Counted from the stretch's first letter, positions 1 through 5,494 are shown. The stretch is 5,969 nt of DNA from Bacteroidota bacterium (GCA_023433345.1 JAEZDA010000028.1:1-5969), one strand, 5' to 3'. Notes: generated by a model from the letters alone, not told the origin. Made by a program: numbers and translations.

Positions 1-28
1 TCGTACATCGTAATTCGTAAATCGTAAT
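1..28. repeat. Degenerate 7-base tandem repeat, four units
   Basis: The first 28 bases read as four consecutive heptamers: TCGTACA, TCGTAAT, TCGTAAA and TCGTAAT, followed by TCCG. The shared core is TCGTA. The run lies just downstream of the stop codon of the YgcG-type gene and may extend past the window edge. A related inverted fragment (TACGATTTGGAATTAC) occurs around 2601-2617. Seen directly; any function is unknown. Confidence 0.7.
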
Positions 29-33
29 TCCGT

Positions 34-828
34 TTACCATCCTCCACTCGCGCCGCCGCCACCGAAACTGCCGCCGCCGAAGCCTCCGAAGCCGCCACCT
101 GAGCTATTGCCGCCAAATCCGCCGCCACCAAATCCGCCACCTCCTCCTCTGCCGCCAAGAAGGCTGCCTAAAATAAAGGCATCGAGTCCACGGGAACCGC
201 GACGGCTCATGAACTGGCCGCCTTTTCCGCCACCACCCCTGCTTGAGAGCAGGAAGATGATAACGATCAACATTATAATAAATGGAAGGATACCGCCTTT
301 CGAACCTTTAGCTTTTGTACGCGGAACGTTGTATTGCCCTTTTACAGCTTTGATTATCGCATCGGTGCCTTCGTCTATGCCACGGTAGTAATCGTTGCCG
401 CGAAAGTTCGGCACGATAACATCATCAATAATGTGACTCGCTGTAATGTCGGGCAAACTTCCTTCAAGTCCATAGCCGGTTGAGATGTTAAGTTTGCGAT
501 CGTTCTTCGCGATGAGCAAAACAACACCGTTATTAAATTCCTTTCCGCCCACGCCCCATTCGCGACCAAGTTTAATGGCGTAATCAGCTACATCGACGCC
601 TCCGGTGGAATTGACGATCACCACGGCGATCTGGGTGGAAGTGCTGTCGTCTATCTCCACCAGTTTGTTTTCGAGGGCCTGGAGCTGATCGAAAGTAAGT
701 GTGGAAGTAAAATCGTTTACCAACCGCGGCGGATTGGGTGGTTTGGGAATATCCTGCGCAATGCTTTTTAAAGAAAAAGCGGCAAGAACAACCAGTAAGA
801 ATATCTTCAGGCTTTTGTGCATGATCAT
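34..828 (-). CDS. YgcG-type TPM-domain protein with signal peptide, membrane helix and Gly-rich tail
   Basis: This 264-residue protein has the layout of YgcG-like TPM (TLP18.3/Psb32/MOLO-1) proteins. Residues 1-24 form a signal peptide (basic start, hydrophobic 9-20, likely cleavage after SIA). A proline-rich linker follows, then the TPM domain at about 36-165, with GREWGVGG at 88-95, NNGVVLLIAKND at 99-110 and STGYGLEGSLPD at 116-127. A single membrane helix lies at about 179-195. The tail from 197 is almost all Gly, Phe and Ser and ends SGGW, a typical family ending. The TPM domain should therefore be exported, with the tail on the other side of the membrane. It is the last gene of the LemA/TPM operon; its ATG directly follows the TAG of the gene upstream. 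A second ATG two codons later (M3) is an alternative start. Phosphatase activity is known for plant TLP18.3; for this protein the activity is unknown. Confidence 0.9.
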   Translation of the reverse strand: MIMHKSLKIFLLVVLAAFSLKSIAQDIPKPPNPPRLVNDFTSTLTFDQLQALENKLVEIDDSTSTQIAVVIVNSTGGVDVADYAIKLGREWGVGGKEFNNGVVLLIAKNDRKLNISTGYGLEGSLPDITASHIIDDVIVPNFRGNDYYRGIDEGTDAIIKAVKGQYNVPRTKAKGSKGGILPFIIMLIVIIFLLSSRGGGGKGGQFMSRRGSRGLDAFILGSLLGGRGGGGGFGGGGFGGNSSGGGFGGFGGGSFGGGGASGGW

Positions 829-1293
829 CTATTTGCCAAACACAATATCGTCGGGCAATTCGTTTTTATCTTCTGTTGGTATGTAAGGAAACTTTTCGTG
901 AAGCGTATCGCCGATATGTCGCACGCAATGCTCTATTCCGTCTGCAAGGTGATTGTCTTTAAAATAATGCAGCATCTCGGCAATCTCATCTTCCCAGTAT
1001 TTTTTTCCAACGGCTTCATGTATTCCAACGTCGCCAATAAGTGCAACTTCATGATGCTTGTGCGCGATGTATAACAGCACAGCGTTCCGGTGAAGCGTAT
1101 TCTGCATTTTCAAGCCAAGAAAAACCTCAGCCGCCCTTTCAAGAGGATCAACAAGGGGGTTCTTAGATTCAATGTAAACCCTTATTTCGCCACTGGTACG
1201 TGTTTCGCATGCGCGGATGGCAGCAACGATGCGCTGGTTCTCTTCTTCCGAAAAGAAATTCTGCTTCTTACTGAGAAAAGAAAATACACCCAC
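829..1293 (-). CDS. Short TPM-domain protein
   Basis: This 154-residue protein consists almost entirely of a TPM domain and lacks the signal peptide, membrane helix and Gly-rich tail of its downstream neighbour. Family-like segments are SGEIRVYIE at 34-42, NAVLLYIAHKHHEVALIGD at 70-88, then VGKKYWEDEI at 95-104 and DGIEHCVRHIGDTLHEKF at 118-135. With no export signal it should be cytoplasmic or held by partner proteins. The start is GTG (bases 1293-1291), three bases after the stop of the second LemA gene; no ATG or other upstream start gives a better fit. Its TAG abuts the ATG of the YgcG-type gene, so translation of the two is probably coupled. Short TPM proteins beside LemA genes are common in Bacteroidota. 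The molecular function is not known. Confidence 0.88.
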   Translation of the reverse strand: MGVFSFLSKKQNFFSEEENQRIVAAIRACETRTSGEIRVYIESKNPLVDPLERAAEVFLGLKMQNTLHRNAVLLYIAHKHHEVALIGDVGIHEAVGKKYWEDEIAEMLHYFKDNHLADGIEHCVRHIGDTLHEKFPYIPTEDKNELPDDIVFGK

Positions 1294-1296
1294 GGT

Positions 1297-1881
1297 TTAA
1301 AATTTAATTTCAACACTTTTATCAGCGCCTGCTGTGGCCTGGAATCCTTCCTTCGGTGGAAAACCAAGCATACCCGCAACGACCTTTGTCGGGAACCTCC
1401 TGACGCTGCTGTTATAATCGGCAACAGATTCATTGAAATCTACACGCGCAACCTTGATCCTTCGCTCGGTTCCTTCCAACTGTGTTTGCAGATCGCGGAA
1501 AGCTCTTGTTCCTTTTATGTCAGGATAACGCTCTACCGCAATGATCAACCGGTTAGCTGCAGAGGCCAGTGCATCCTGTGCGGCACTCTGCTGCGTGTAT
1601 GCGTTAGCGTTAACTCCGGTAACGGTTATTCGCTGTGCATTCGCACGGGCTTCGGTAACTTCACGGAGAACATTTTGTTCAAACTCCGCCCCGCCTTTCA
1701 CGGTGTTCACAATATTAGGAATGAGATCCAGCCTGCGTTGGTATGCGTTCTGCACCTCATTCCATTGAAAAGTTACTCTTTCATCTTTCTTCACCAGTGA
1801 GTTGTAAGTGACCATCATCCAGATCAGGATCAACACTACGATGCCGCCGACAATAAACAGCGAAGATCTTTTCTTTGCCAT
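1297..1881 (-). CDS. LemA family protein, membrane-anchored (second copy)
   Basis: This 194-residue protein is a full-length LemA family member. A short basic N-terminus (MAKKR) precedes one hydrophobic helix at about 8-25. The conserved LemA start follows: YNSLVKKDE at 26-34, W40, and the stretch YQRRLDLIPNIVNTVKG at 47-63. The rest is helical and rich in charged residues, with RLIIAVERYPDIK at 111-123 and LQTQLEGTERRI at 131-142. It ends with the family signature RRFP...LGFPPKEGFQA. LemA proteins are usually anchored by the N-terminal helix, with the helical bundle in the other compartment; their role is poorly understood. By eye it is roughly 40-50% identical to the LemA protein encoded immediately upstream, so the two look like an old tandem duplication. 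The ATG lies six bases after the upstream stop. No Shine-Dalgarno sequence is visible. Confidence 0.93.
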   Translation of the reverse strand: MAKKRSSLFIVGGIVVLILIWMMVTYNSLVKKDERVTFQWNEVQNAYQRRLDLIPNIVNTVKGGAEFEQNVLREVTEARANAQRITVTGVNANAYTQQSAAQDALASAANRLIIAVERYPDIKGTRAFRDLQTQLEGTERRIKVARVDFNESVADYNSSVRRFPTKVVAGMLGFPPKEGFQATAGADKSVEIKF

Positions 1882-1887
1882 TCTACT

Positions 1888-2472
1888 TTAGAATTTTACT
1901 TCAGGAGCCCTGTCGGCGCCTTCATCTGCCTTAAAGCCTTCTTTTTGCTTAAAGCCGAATATTCCGCCCAGGATGTTCATAGGGAAGGACCTCACGCGGG
2001 TATTGTAAAGATTGATTTCCTCATTGAAGGCTCTTCTCGAATTCTTGATATTATTTTCAATGCCTTCCAGTTGCGATTGCAATTTCATGAAACCTTCCGT
2101 CGCTTTCAGGTTCGGGTATGCCTCCACGGTAGCAAGCAACCTGCTCAGTGCCCCGCTCAATTGCCCCTGCGCCGCCTGGAATTTCGCGATATTCTCAGTT
2201 GTCAGATCCTCGGCGCTAACATTCATCCGTGTTGCATTTGCGCGCGCTTCCACCACTGCGGTTAAAGTAGATTGTTCAAAATTAGCTGCACCTTTCACGG
2301 TGTTCACCAAATTCCCTACCAGGTCATTACGATTCTGGTATTCAGTCTGCACATTGTTCCAGGCTTTTTTCACACTTTCATCCTGCTTTACGAGACTGTT
2401 ATAGCCATTGCATCCCATAAACACCAATACGGCGAGGATGCCTAAAATAACAAGACCAGTGATACTTTTCAT
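1888..2472 (-). CDS. LemA family protein, possible lipoprotein (first copy)
   Basis: This is the first gene of the four-gene operon, a 194-residue LemA protein. The N-terminus MKSITG is followed by a hydrophobic segment at 6-19 ending in FMGC (Cys21). This resembles a signal peptidase II site, but Phe at -3 and Met at -2 are not the preferred residues, so a plain membrane anchor is equally possible. The LemA domain follows: YNSLVKQDESV at 24-34, W38, YQNRNDLVGNLVNTVKG at 45-61, EARANATR at 75-82, LEGIENNIK at 135-143 and FGFKQKEGFKADEGA at 172-186. Where most LemA proteins have LIPN, this one has LVGN at 51-54. A degenerate -7 promoter element lies about 25 bases upstream. Beyond it begins the 557-base repeat-filled spacer, so the operon probably starts here. 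Confidence 0.93.
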   Translation of the reverse strand: MKSITGLVILGILAVLVFMGCNGYNSLVKQDESVKKAWNNVQTEYQNRNDLVGNLVNTVKGAANFEQSTLTAVVEARANATRMNVSAEDLTTENIAKFQAAQGQLSGALSRLLATVEAYPNLKATEGFMKLQSQLEGIENNIKNSRRAFNEEINLYNTRVRSFPMNILGGIFGFKQKEGFKADEGADRAPEVKF

Positions 2473-2494
2473 TTTGTCGATTTTGGTTTGATAA

Positions 2495-2502
2495 TAAAAT
2501 TA
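2495..2502 (-). promoter_or_regulatory. Possible -7 element for the LemA/TPM operon
   Basis: Reading the minus strand, TAATTTTA matches seven of eight positions of the Bacteroidota -7 consensus TAnnTTTG. It lies 22 bases before the ATG of the first LemA gene. No clear TTTG -33 element was found at the usual distance upstream, so this is a weak call that rests mainly on position. Confidence 0.25.
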
Positions 2503-2524
2503 AGGGAAAGCGGGCAGAAAGTTG

Positions 2525-2590
2525 GTAGTTCGTAGTTGATAGTTAATGGATCTGGTTTTGGGTCATGAGTTTTGGGTCATGAGTTTTGAG
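2525..2590. repeat. Two adjacent 7-base tandem repeat runs (left border)
   Basis: The first run is GTAGTTC, GTAGTTG, ATAGTTA at 2525-2545. The second, at 2554-2588, is GGTTTTG, GGTCATG, AGTTTTG, GGTCATG, AGTTTTG, so a 14-base unit occurs twice perfectly (GTTTTGGGTCATGA at 2555-2568 and 2569-2582). Bases 2569-2590 are the inverse complement of 3001-3022 at 20 of 22 positions. The 7-base periodicity is read directly; it resembles the heptameric STRR sequences known from cyanobacteria in form only, not in sequence. Confidence 0.75.
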
Positions 2591-2638
2591 GAACTAATAG
2601 TTACGATTTGGAATTACATCTTTGATTTCAAATTATCC

Positions 2639-2680
2639 ACTCCCTACCAATAACTACCGTCTAGAAACTAACCAACTATT
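2639..2680. repeat. A/C-rich degenerate 7-base repeat run (inner)
   Basis: The stretch can be read as ACTCCCT, ACCAATA, ACTACCG, TCTAGAA, ACTAACC, AACTATT. Most units approximate ACTANCC, and the run is loosely the inverse complement of the GTAGTT-type units at 2525-2545. It ends exactly where the GC-rich hairpin element begins. It is more degenerate than the other runs, so the unit phase is less certain. Confidence 0.5.
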
Positions 2681-2824
2681 TTTTGGGCGTTCCCGCGGCG
2701 CTGCGGCCGCGGTCGGGCTTTCTGGCCTACACGGTAGGCCTGCCAATCCCTAACGCGGAGTTACGAAGCCTTTGCACAAAGTGCAGGATATTTATAATTG
2801 ACTGCGTGAAAAGCTTGCTTTTCA
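2681..2824. other. GC-rich structured intergenic element, possible repeat or ncRNA
   Basis: Four hairpins can be paired by eye. CCGCGGC (2693-2699) pairs with GCCGCGG (2706-2712). GGCCTAC (2724-2730) pairs with GTAGGCC (2734-2740). Both sit inside an outer stem of GCGTT (2687-2691) with AACGC (2752-2756). TGCAC (2773-2777) with GTGCA (2781-2785) and TGAAAAG (2807-2813) with CTTTTCA (2818-2824) follow. Read as plus-strand RNA, the TGCAC stem gains two U-G pairs, a slight hint that the plus strand is the functional one. From memory, intergenic elements with a GGGCGTT start and a CCCTAACGC end recur in Bacteroidota genomes, but this was not checked. No open reading frame of note is present. It could be a dispersed repeat, a small non-autonomous mobile element or a structured RNA. 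Confidence 0.5.
2745..2792. repeat. 48-base direct repeat, copy 1
   Basis: This copy begins AATCCCTAACGCGG and ends GTGCAGGATATT. It matches 2903-2950 at 47 of 48 positions; the only difference is G2765 against A2923. It includes the right arm of the outer stem and the TGCAC/GTGCA hairpin of the structured element. Weaker similarity continues past the end (shared GCTTGCTT), so the duplicated unit may be about 75 bases long. Confidence 0.92.
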
Positions 2825-2902
2825 AAGCGGGCAAATAAATATCCGCCCGCCGAAGGCGGAAGGCTTTGGGTAAAAACGTAGCCCCACGGGATCATTGAAA
2901 AT

Positions 2903-2950
2903 AATCCCTAACGCGGAGTTACAAAGCCTTTGCACAAAGTGCAGGATATT
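2903..2950. repeat. 48-base direct repeat, copy 2
   Basis: This is the second copy, 158 bases downstream of the first, with one mismatch. It keeps the TGCAC/GTGCA hairpin (2931-2935 with 2939-2943). It lacks the upstream GGGCGTT half that pairs with AACGC in copy 1, so only the 3' half of the element is duplicated. The following sequence again has a CTTG loop (2970-2973) with a less perfect stem. Confidence 0.92.
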
Positions 2951-2992
2951 CGTTGTGACGCATGATATGCTTGCTTATGCCGAAGACTCTCC

Positions 2993-3027
2993 ACACACAA
3001 CTCAAAACTCATAACCCACAACTAAAA
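2993..3027. repeat. A/C-rich 7-base tandem repeat run (right border)
   Basis: Five heptamers can be read: ACACACA, ACTCAAA, ACTCATA, ACCCACA and ACTAAAA. Bases 3001-3022 are the inverse complement of 2569-2590 with two mismatches, so this run and the left one bracket the structured element. The run ends two bases before the pgk stop codon. Confidence 0.7.
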
Positions 3028-3029
3028 TC

Positions 3030-4223
3030 CTACCTGATCGCCGCTATTCCCGGCAATTCCTTTCCTTCAAAATATTCAAGTAAAGCGCCGCCTCCTGTTG
3101 AAACATAGCTCACTTTATCAGCAAGGTTGAATTTGTTTATCGCTGAAACACTATCTCCGCCGCCTATCAAAGAAAACGCGCCGTTGGCCGTGGCTTTGGC
3201 CACCGCATATGCTATCGATTTCGTTCCGTTCTGGAATTTTTCCATTTCAAAAACACCCATCGGACCATTCCAAAGAATGGTTAGGCTTGATGTAATTATT
3301 TCGGAAAACTTTTGGATGGATTCAGGCCCGATGTCAAGGCCCATCCAGCCTTCAGGAATATTGTTGCTGTCACTTATTGTTGTTGTTGCGTTGGCATCAA
3401 ACTTATCTGCAGCTACAGAATCAACGGGCAGATGGATCTGTACGCCCTTTTGTTTGGCCTTTTCCAAAATTTCTTTTGCAGTTTCGAGCCTGTCGTCTTC
3501 GCAAAGTGATTTTCCGATCTCGCCTCCCATCGCCTTAAAAAAAGTATAAGACATCCCTCCGCCTATGATGATATGGTCGGCCCGCTCCAAAAGGTTTTCA
3601 ATGATGAGAATTTTGTCTGACACCTTTGCCCCGCCAATGATGGCGGTGAAGGGCTTTGCAGCATTGTGCAATACTTTTTCAGCGCTGTTAACCTCTCCCT
3701 CCATCAGCAGCCCGAAGAATCTTTTGTTTGCAGGAAAAAATTGCGCGATCACCGCCGTAGAAGCGTGTGCCCTGTGAGCCGTACCAAATGCATCGTTCAC
3801 GTAAACACTGCCAAGTTTGGAAAGCGATTCAGCAAAAGCTTTATCTCCTTTTTCTTCTTCCTTTTGAAAGCGTAAATTTTCAAGAAGCAAAACTTCACCC
3901 GGTTTCAGTTCCGAGGCCATTTTCGTGGCTTCCTCACCGTTAGCGTCTCTGGAAAATTTAACCGGAACATTTCCTAACAATTTTTGAAGATGTTCCACCA
4001 AATGCTTTAATGAATATTTGTCGGACGGGCCCTCTTTGGGGCGCCCGAGGTGGCTCATTAAAATAACGCTTCCTCCGTCATCAATGATTTTCTTTATTGT
4101 AGGCATTGCGGCCGTGATCCTGGTATCATCAGTAATTTCAAAACTATCGCTCAGTGGTACGTTGAAGTCCACCCGCACAAGGGCTTTTTCTCCTTTAAAT
4201 GAATGTTCAGAAAAGTTGCTCAT
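3030..4223 (-). CDS. pgk: Phosphoglycerate kinase
   Basis: This 397-residue cytoplasmic enzyme of glycolysis and gluconeogenesis moves a phosphate between 1,3-bisphosphoglycerate and ADP. All family landmarks are present: RVDFNVPL at 17-24, R35, SHLGRP at 57-62, LLLENLRF at 112-119, DAFGTAHRAHAS at 144-155, IGGAKVSDK at 196-204, GGGMSYTF at 221-228, WNGPMGVFE at 318-326, GGGDS at 354-358 and the C-terminal STGGGALLE at 375-383. Length is normal for a bacterial PGK. The frame stays open to a TTG at 4259, which would add 12 residues, but that TTG lies inside the probable promoter and the added residues do not resemble PGK; the ATG at 4223 puts MSNF just ahead of the conserved core. The leader is AT-rich without a Shine-Dalgarno sequence. 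No clear terminator follows; the repeat-filled spacer begins directly after the TAG. Confidence 0.98.
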   Translation of the reverse strand: MSNFSEHSFKGEKALVRVDFNVPLSDSFEITDDTRITAAMPTIKKIIDDGGSVILMSHLGRPKEGPSDKYSLKHLVEHLQKLLGNVPVKFSRDANGEEATKMASELKPGEVLLLENLRFQKEEEKGDKAFAESLSKLGSVYVNDAFGTAHRAHASTAVIAQFFPANKRFFGLLMEGEVNSAEKVLHNAAKPFTAIIGGAKVSDKILIIENLLERADHIIIGGGMSYTFFKAMGGEIGKSLCEDDRLETAKEILEKAKQKGVQIHLPVDSVAADKFDANATTTISDSNNIPEGWMGLDIGPESIQKFSEIITSSLTILWNGPMGVFEMEKFQNGTKSIAYAVAKATANGAFSLIGGGDSVSAINKFNLADKVSYVSTGGGALLEYFEGKELPGIAAIR

Positions 4224-4256
4224 GAAAATATTTTTTGATTGAAAGATTTCAGTGGG

Positions 4257-4264
4257 CAAAGGTA
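4257..4264 (-). promoter_or_regulatory. Probable -7 promoter element for pgk
   Basis: On the minus strand TACCTTTG is a perfect match to the Bacteroidota sigma-A -7 consensus TAnnTTTG. It lies 33 bases before the pgk ATG and 4 bases after the stop codon of the DUF3037 gene. A T-rich stretch (ATTTTTC) lies about 16-18 bases further upstream where a TTTG -33 element would be expected, so that half is weak. It implies a leader of roughly 25-30 bases. Confidence 0.55.
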
Positions 4265-4268
4265 TATC

Positions 4269-4652
4269 CTATTCATCTCCGAAAAATTTTTGCATAAGAT
4301 GGTTCAGTACTTTGGCCTCATCATCAGCAAAGCCGGGGTGCACCTTGCTGCATTGGATGATGGTACTGCGTGTTGCAGTTAACCAACGGAATCTTTCAGG
4401 AGCGGGAAGTTTGGCGATTGCACTGTTTTCATCTGAGCCTCTGGCAACTCTTTCAAAAGCTTTAAGGTTGCGGTAGATTTGATCAAGATCCGCTTTCGGA
4501 TCCAGGCATTTTATTTTTTCTTCAGATACATGGAACCGGCAATTGAGATACCCTGACTTTTTACAAAACAGGATAATCCCCACGTTTATGAATTCTTCCC
4601 TTTCAACGCGTGGAACGATCCTGATCACAGCATATTCATATAATAGATTCAT
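4269..4652 (-). CDS. DUF3037 family protein
   Basis: This 127-residue soluble protein belongs to the DUF3037 family. The N-terminal strand motif YAVIRIVPRVEREEFINVG is at 7-25, followed by IILFC. The second conserved block, ERFRWLTATRSTIIQCSKVH, is at 86-105 and precedes a short helical C-terminus. There is no signal peptide or membrane segment. Its ATG lies inside the end of the HipA-like kinase gene, with a 17-base overlap in another frame, so the two are almost certainly cotranscribed and translationally coupled. DUF3037 genes are recalled as frequent neighbours of HipA-like kinase genes, which suggests a joint function. The family's biochemical role is unknown to me; partner, substrate or regulator of the kinase are all possible. 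Confidence 0.9.
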   Translation of the reverse strand: MNLLYEYAVIRIVPRVEREEFINVGIILFCKKSGYLNCRFHVSEEKIKCLDPKADLDQIYRNLKAFERVARGSDENSAIAKLPAPERFRWLTATRSTIIQCSKVHPGFADDEAKVLNHLMQKFFGDE

Positions 4653-5433
4653 GGGCCGATTTTGCAGGGTTTACAAAAACTGAGGTATTTCCAAACCGGT
4701 TCACAAAAAATGAAGCGTATACCTCTCTTATTTCTGCGGCAGACTCAACAACATCTGGATAAGCCAAAAATTCATCAGGTATCGAATCGCATAAGTTCAC
4801 AAAAAAGTCGGCATCCAAAATTCCTTTTATTTCCTCATCGGCCTCGTAAAGCCGGGAGGCAAAGGGGAGCAATACATGATCTGCAATTTGTGCAAAAGGC
4901 CGGGTTATATAATCAAGCGAATTTGCCCAGGCATGATGAAAATACAGAGAGGCCCCGTGATCGATCAACCACAATTCTTTCTGCCAGATGAGCATATTGG
5001 TGTTTCGCGCGGTGCGGTCAACATTAAAGATGAAAGCGTCAAGCCATAACACTTTCGAAGCCGTCATAGGGTCTACCTCAAAAGCAGCGGCGTCGAATGT
5101 AGTGGCTCCTGAAAGGTAATGCAGACCAAGGTTCAATCCGGTACTTGCTTTCAGCAGATCCTGGATCTCTTCATCAGGTTCGGTTCTGCCAAAGCCTTCA
5201 TTAAGATTTGCAAAAACAATTTCAGGTACGCGCAGGCCGATGGCGCGTGCAACTTCACCGCCCAGGTATTCTGCCACCAGGCTTTTCACTCCCTGCCCCG
5301 CGCCGCGAAATTTCAGCGCGTACAGGAAACCGTCATCAGCTTCCGCAATTGCAGGCAGTGAACCTCCTTCACGAAGAGGCATTACATAGCGGCAGACATT
5401 TACTTTTCTGATATCAGGAACAGGTTCAGGCAC
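4636..5433 (-). CDS. HipA-like kinase domain protein
   Basis: This 265-residue protein fits the compact HipA-like kinase group (HipA_2 type), not classic HipA, which is about 440 residues. Visible kinase features are PLREGGSLPAIAEADDG at 19-35 (nucleotide-binding loop), LKFRGAGQG at 40-48 with probable ATP lysine K41, E55 in the next helix, the catalytic segment DRTARN at 139-144 (parallel to DGHAKN of E. coli HipA) and IDHG at 157-160, with D158 as the metal-binding aspartate. All key residues are present, so it should be active. The start is GTG at 5433; an in-frame TAA lies 9 bases upstream, and the first ATG (residue 18) would cut into the conserved RYVMPLREGG block. No hipB-like regulator gene is next to it; the DUF3037 gene overlaps its end instead. 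Substrate and cellular role are unknown. Confidence 0.87.
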   Translation of the reverse strand: MPEPVPDIRKVNVCRYVMPLREGGSLPAIAEADDGFLYALKFRGAGQGVKSLVAEYLGGEVARAIGLRVPEIVFANLNEGFGRTEPDEEIQDLLKASTGLNLGLHYLSGATTFDAAAFEVDPMTASKVLWLDAFIFNVDRTARNTNMLIWQKELWLIDHGASLYFHHAWANSLDYITRPFAQIADHVLLPFASRLYEADEEIKGILDADFFVNLCDSIPDEFLAYPDVVESAAEIREVYASFFVNRFGNTSVFVNPAKSAHESII

Positions 5434-5460
5434 CCGGTAAAATTAATTGTTATTGTCTTC

Positions 5461-5492
5461 AAAAAAGTGACCCTTCGGGTATTTGGGGTCAC
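5461..5492 (-). terminator. Second (distal) rho-independent-type terminator
   Basis: On the minus strand a perfect 7-base stem, GTGACCC (5492-5486) with GGGTCAC (5473-5467), closes a 12-base loop and is followed by six T (5466-5461). A smaller CCC-GAA-GGG hairpin can form inside it as an alternative. It lies between the first terminator and the kinase gene. It may be a back-up terminator for the methyltransferase gene or act in the leader of the kinase gene. Confidence 0.6.
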
Positions 5493-5494
5493 AC

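Larger units (their letters stand above)
2473..3029. other. 557-base gene-free spacer holding repeats and a structured element
   Basis: No convincing gene lies between pgk and the LemA operon. From low to high coordinates the spacer holds: the probable leader of the LemA operon (2473-2520); G/T-rich heptamer runs (2525-2590); an AT-rich stretch; an A/C-rich heptamer run (2639-2680); a GC-rich hairpin element (2681-2824); further hairpins, including GCGGGC at 2827-2832 pairing with GCCCGC at 2845-2850; a second copy of a 48-base repeat (2903-2950); and a final A/C-rich heptamer run ending two bases short of the pgk stop codon. Runs on the left are G/T-rich and those on the right A/C-rich, giving an overall inverted arrangement. 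No clear terminator for pgk was found. Confidence 0.75.

Noticed and set aside
1090..1800. Long plus-strand open frame of 236 codons
   Set aside because: It lies antisense to the well-supported LemA and short TPM genes and its translation shows no recognisable domain; it is a shadow of their codon use.
2745..2950. CRISPR array
   Set aside because: There are only two copies of the 48-base repeat, 110 bases apart, with no third repeat, no regular spacers and no cas genes nearby.
2473..3029. Insertion sequence remnant with a transposase
   Set aside because: No transposase-like frame is visible on either strand; only short repeats and hairpins are present.
3127..3549. Plus-strand open frame of 140 codons
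   Set aside because: It is antisense to the conserved C-terminal half of pgk and resembles no known family.
4224..4259. N-terminal extension of pgk from a TTG
   Set aside because: The extra 12 residues are not PGK-like, the TTG falls inside the probable promoter, and an ATG sits at the expected family start.
4636..5433. Classic HipBA toxin-antitoxin locus
   Set aside because: The kinase is much shorter than HipA and no helix-turn-helix hipB gene is adjacent; the partner is DUF3037.
5438..5445. TAATTTTA as a -7 promoter element for the kinase gene
   Set aside because: It lies only five bases from the GTG start, which would require a leaderless message, and an AT-rich 7 of 8 match is likely by chance.
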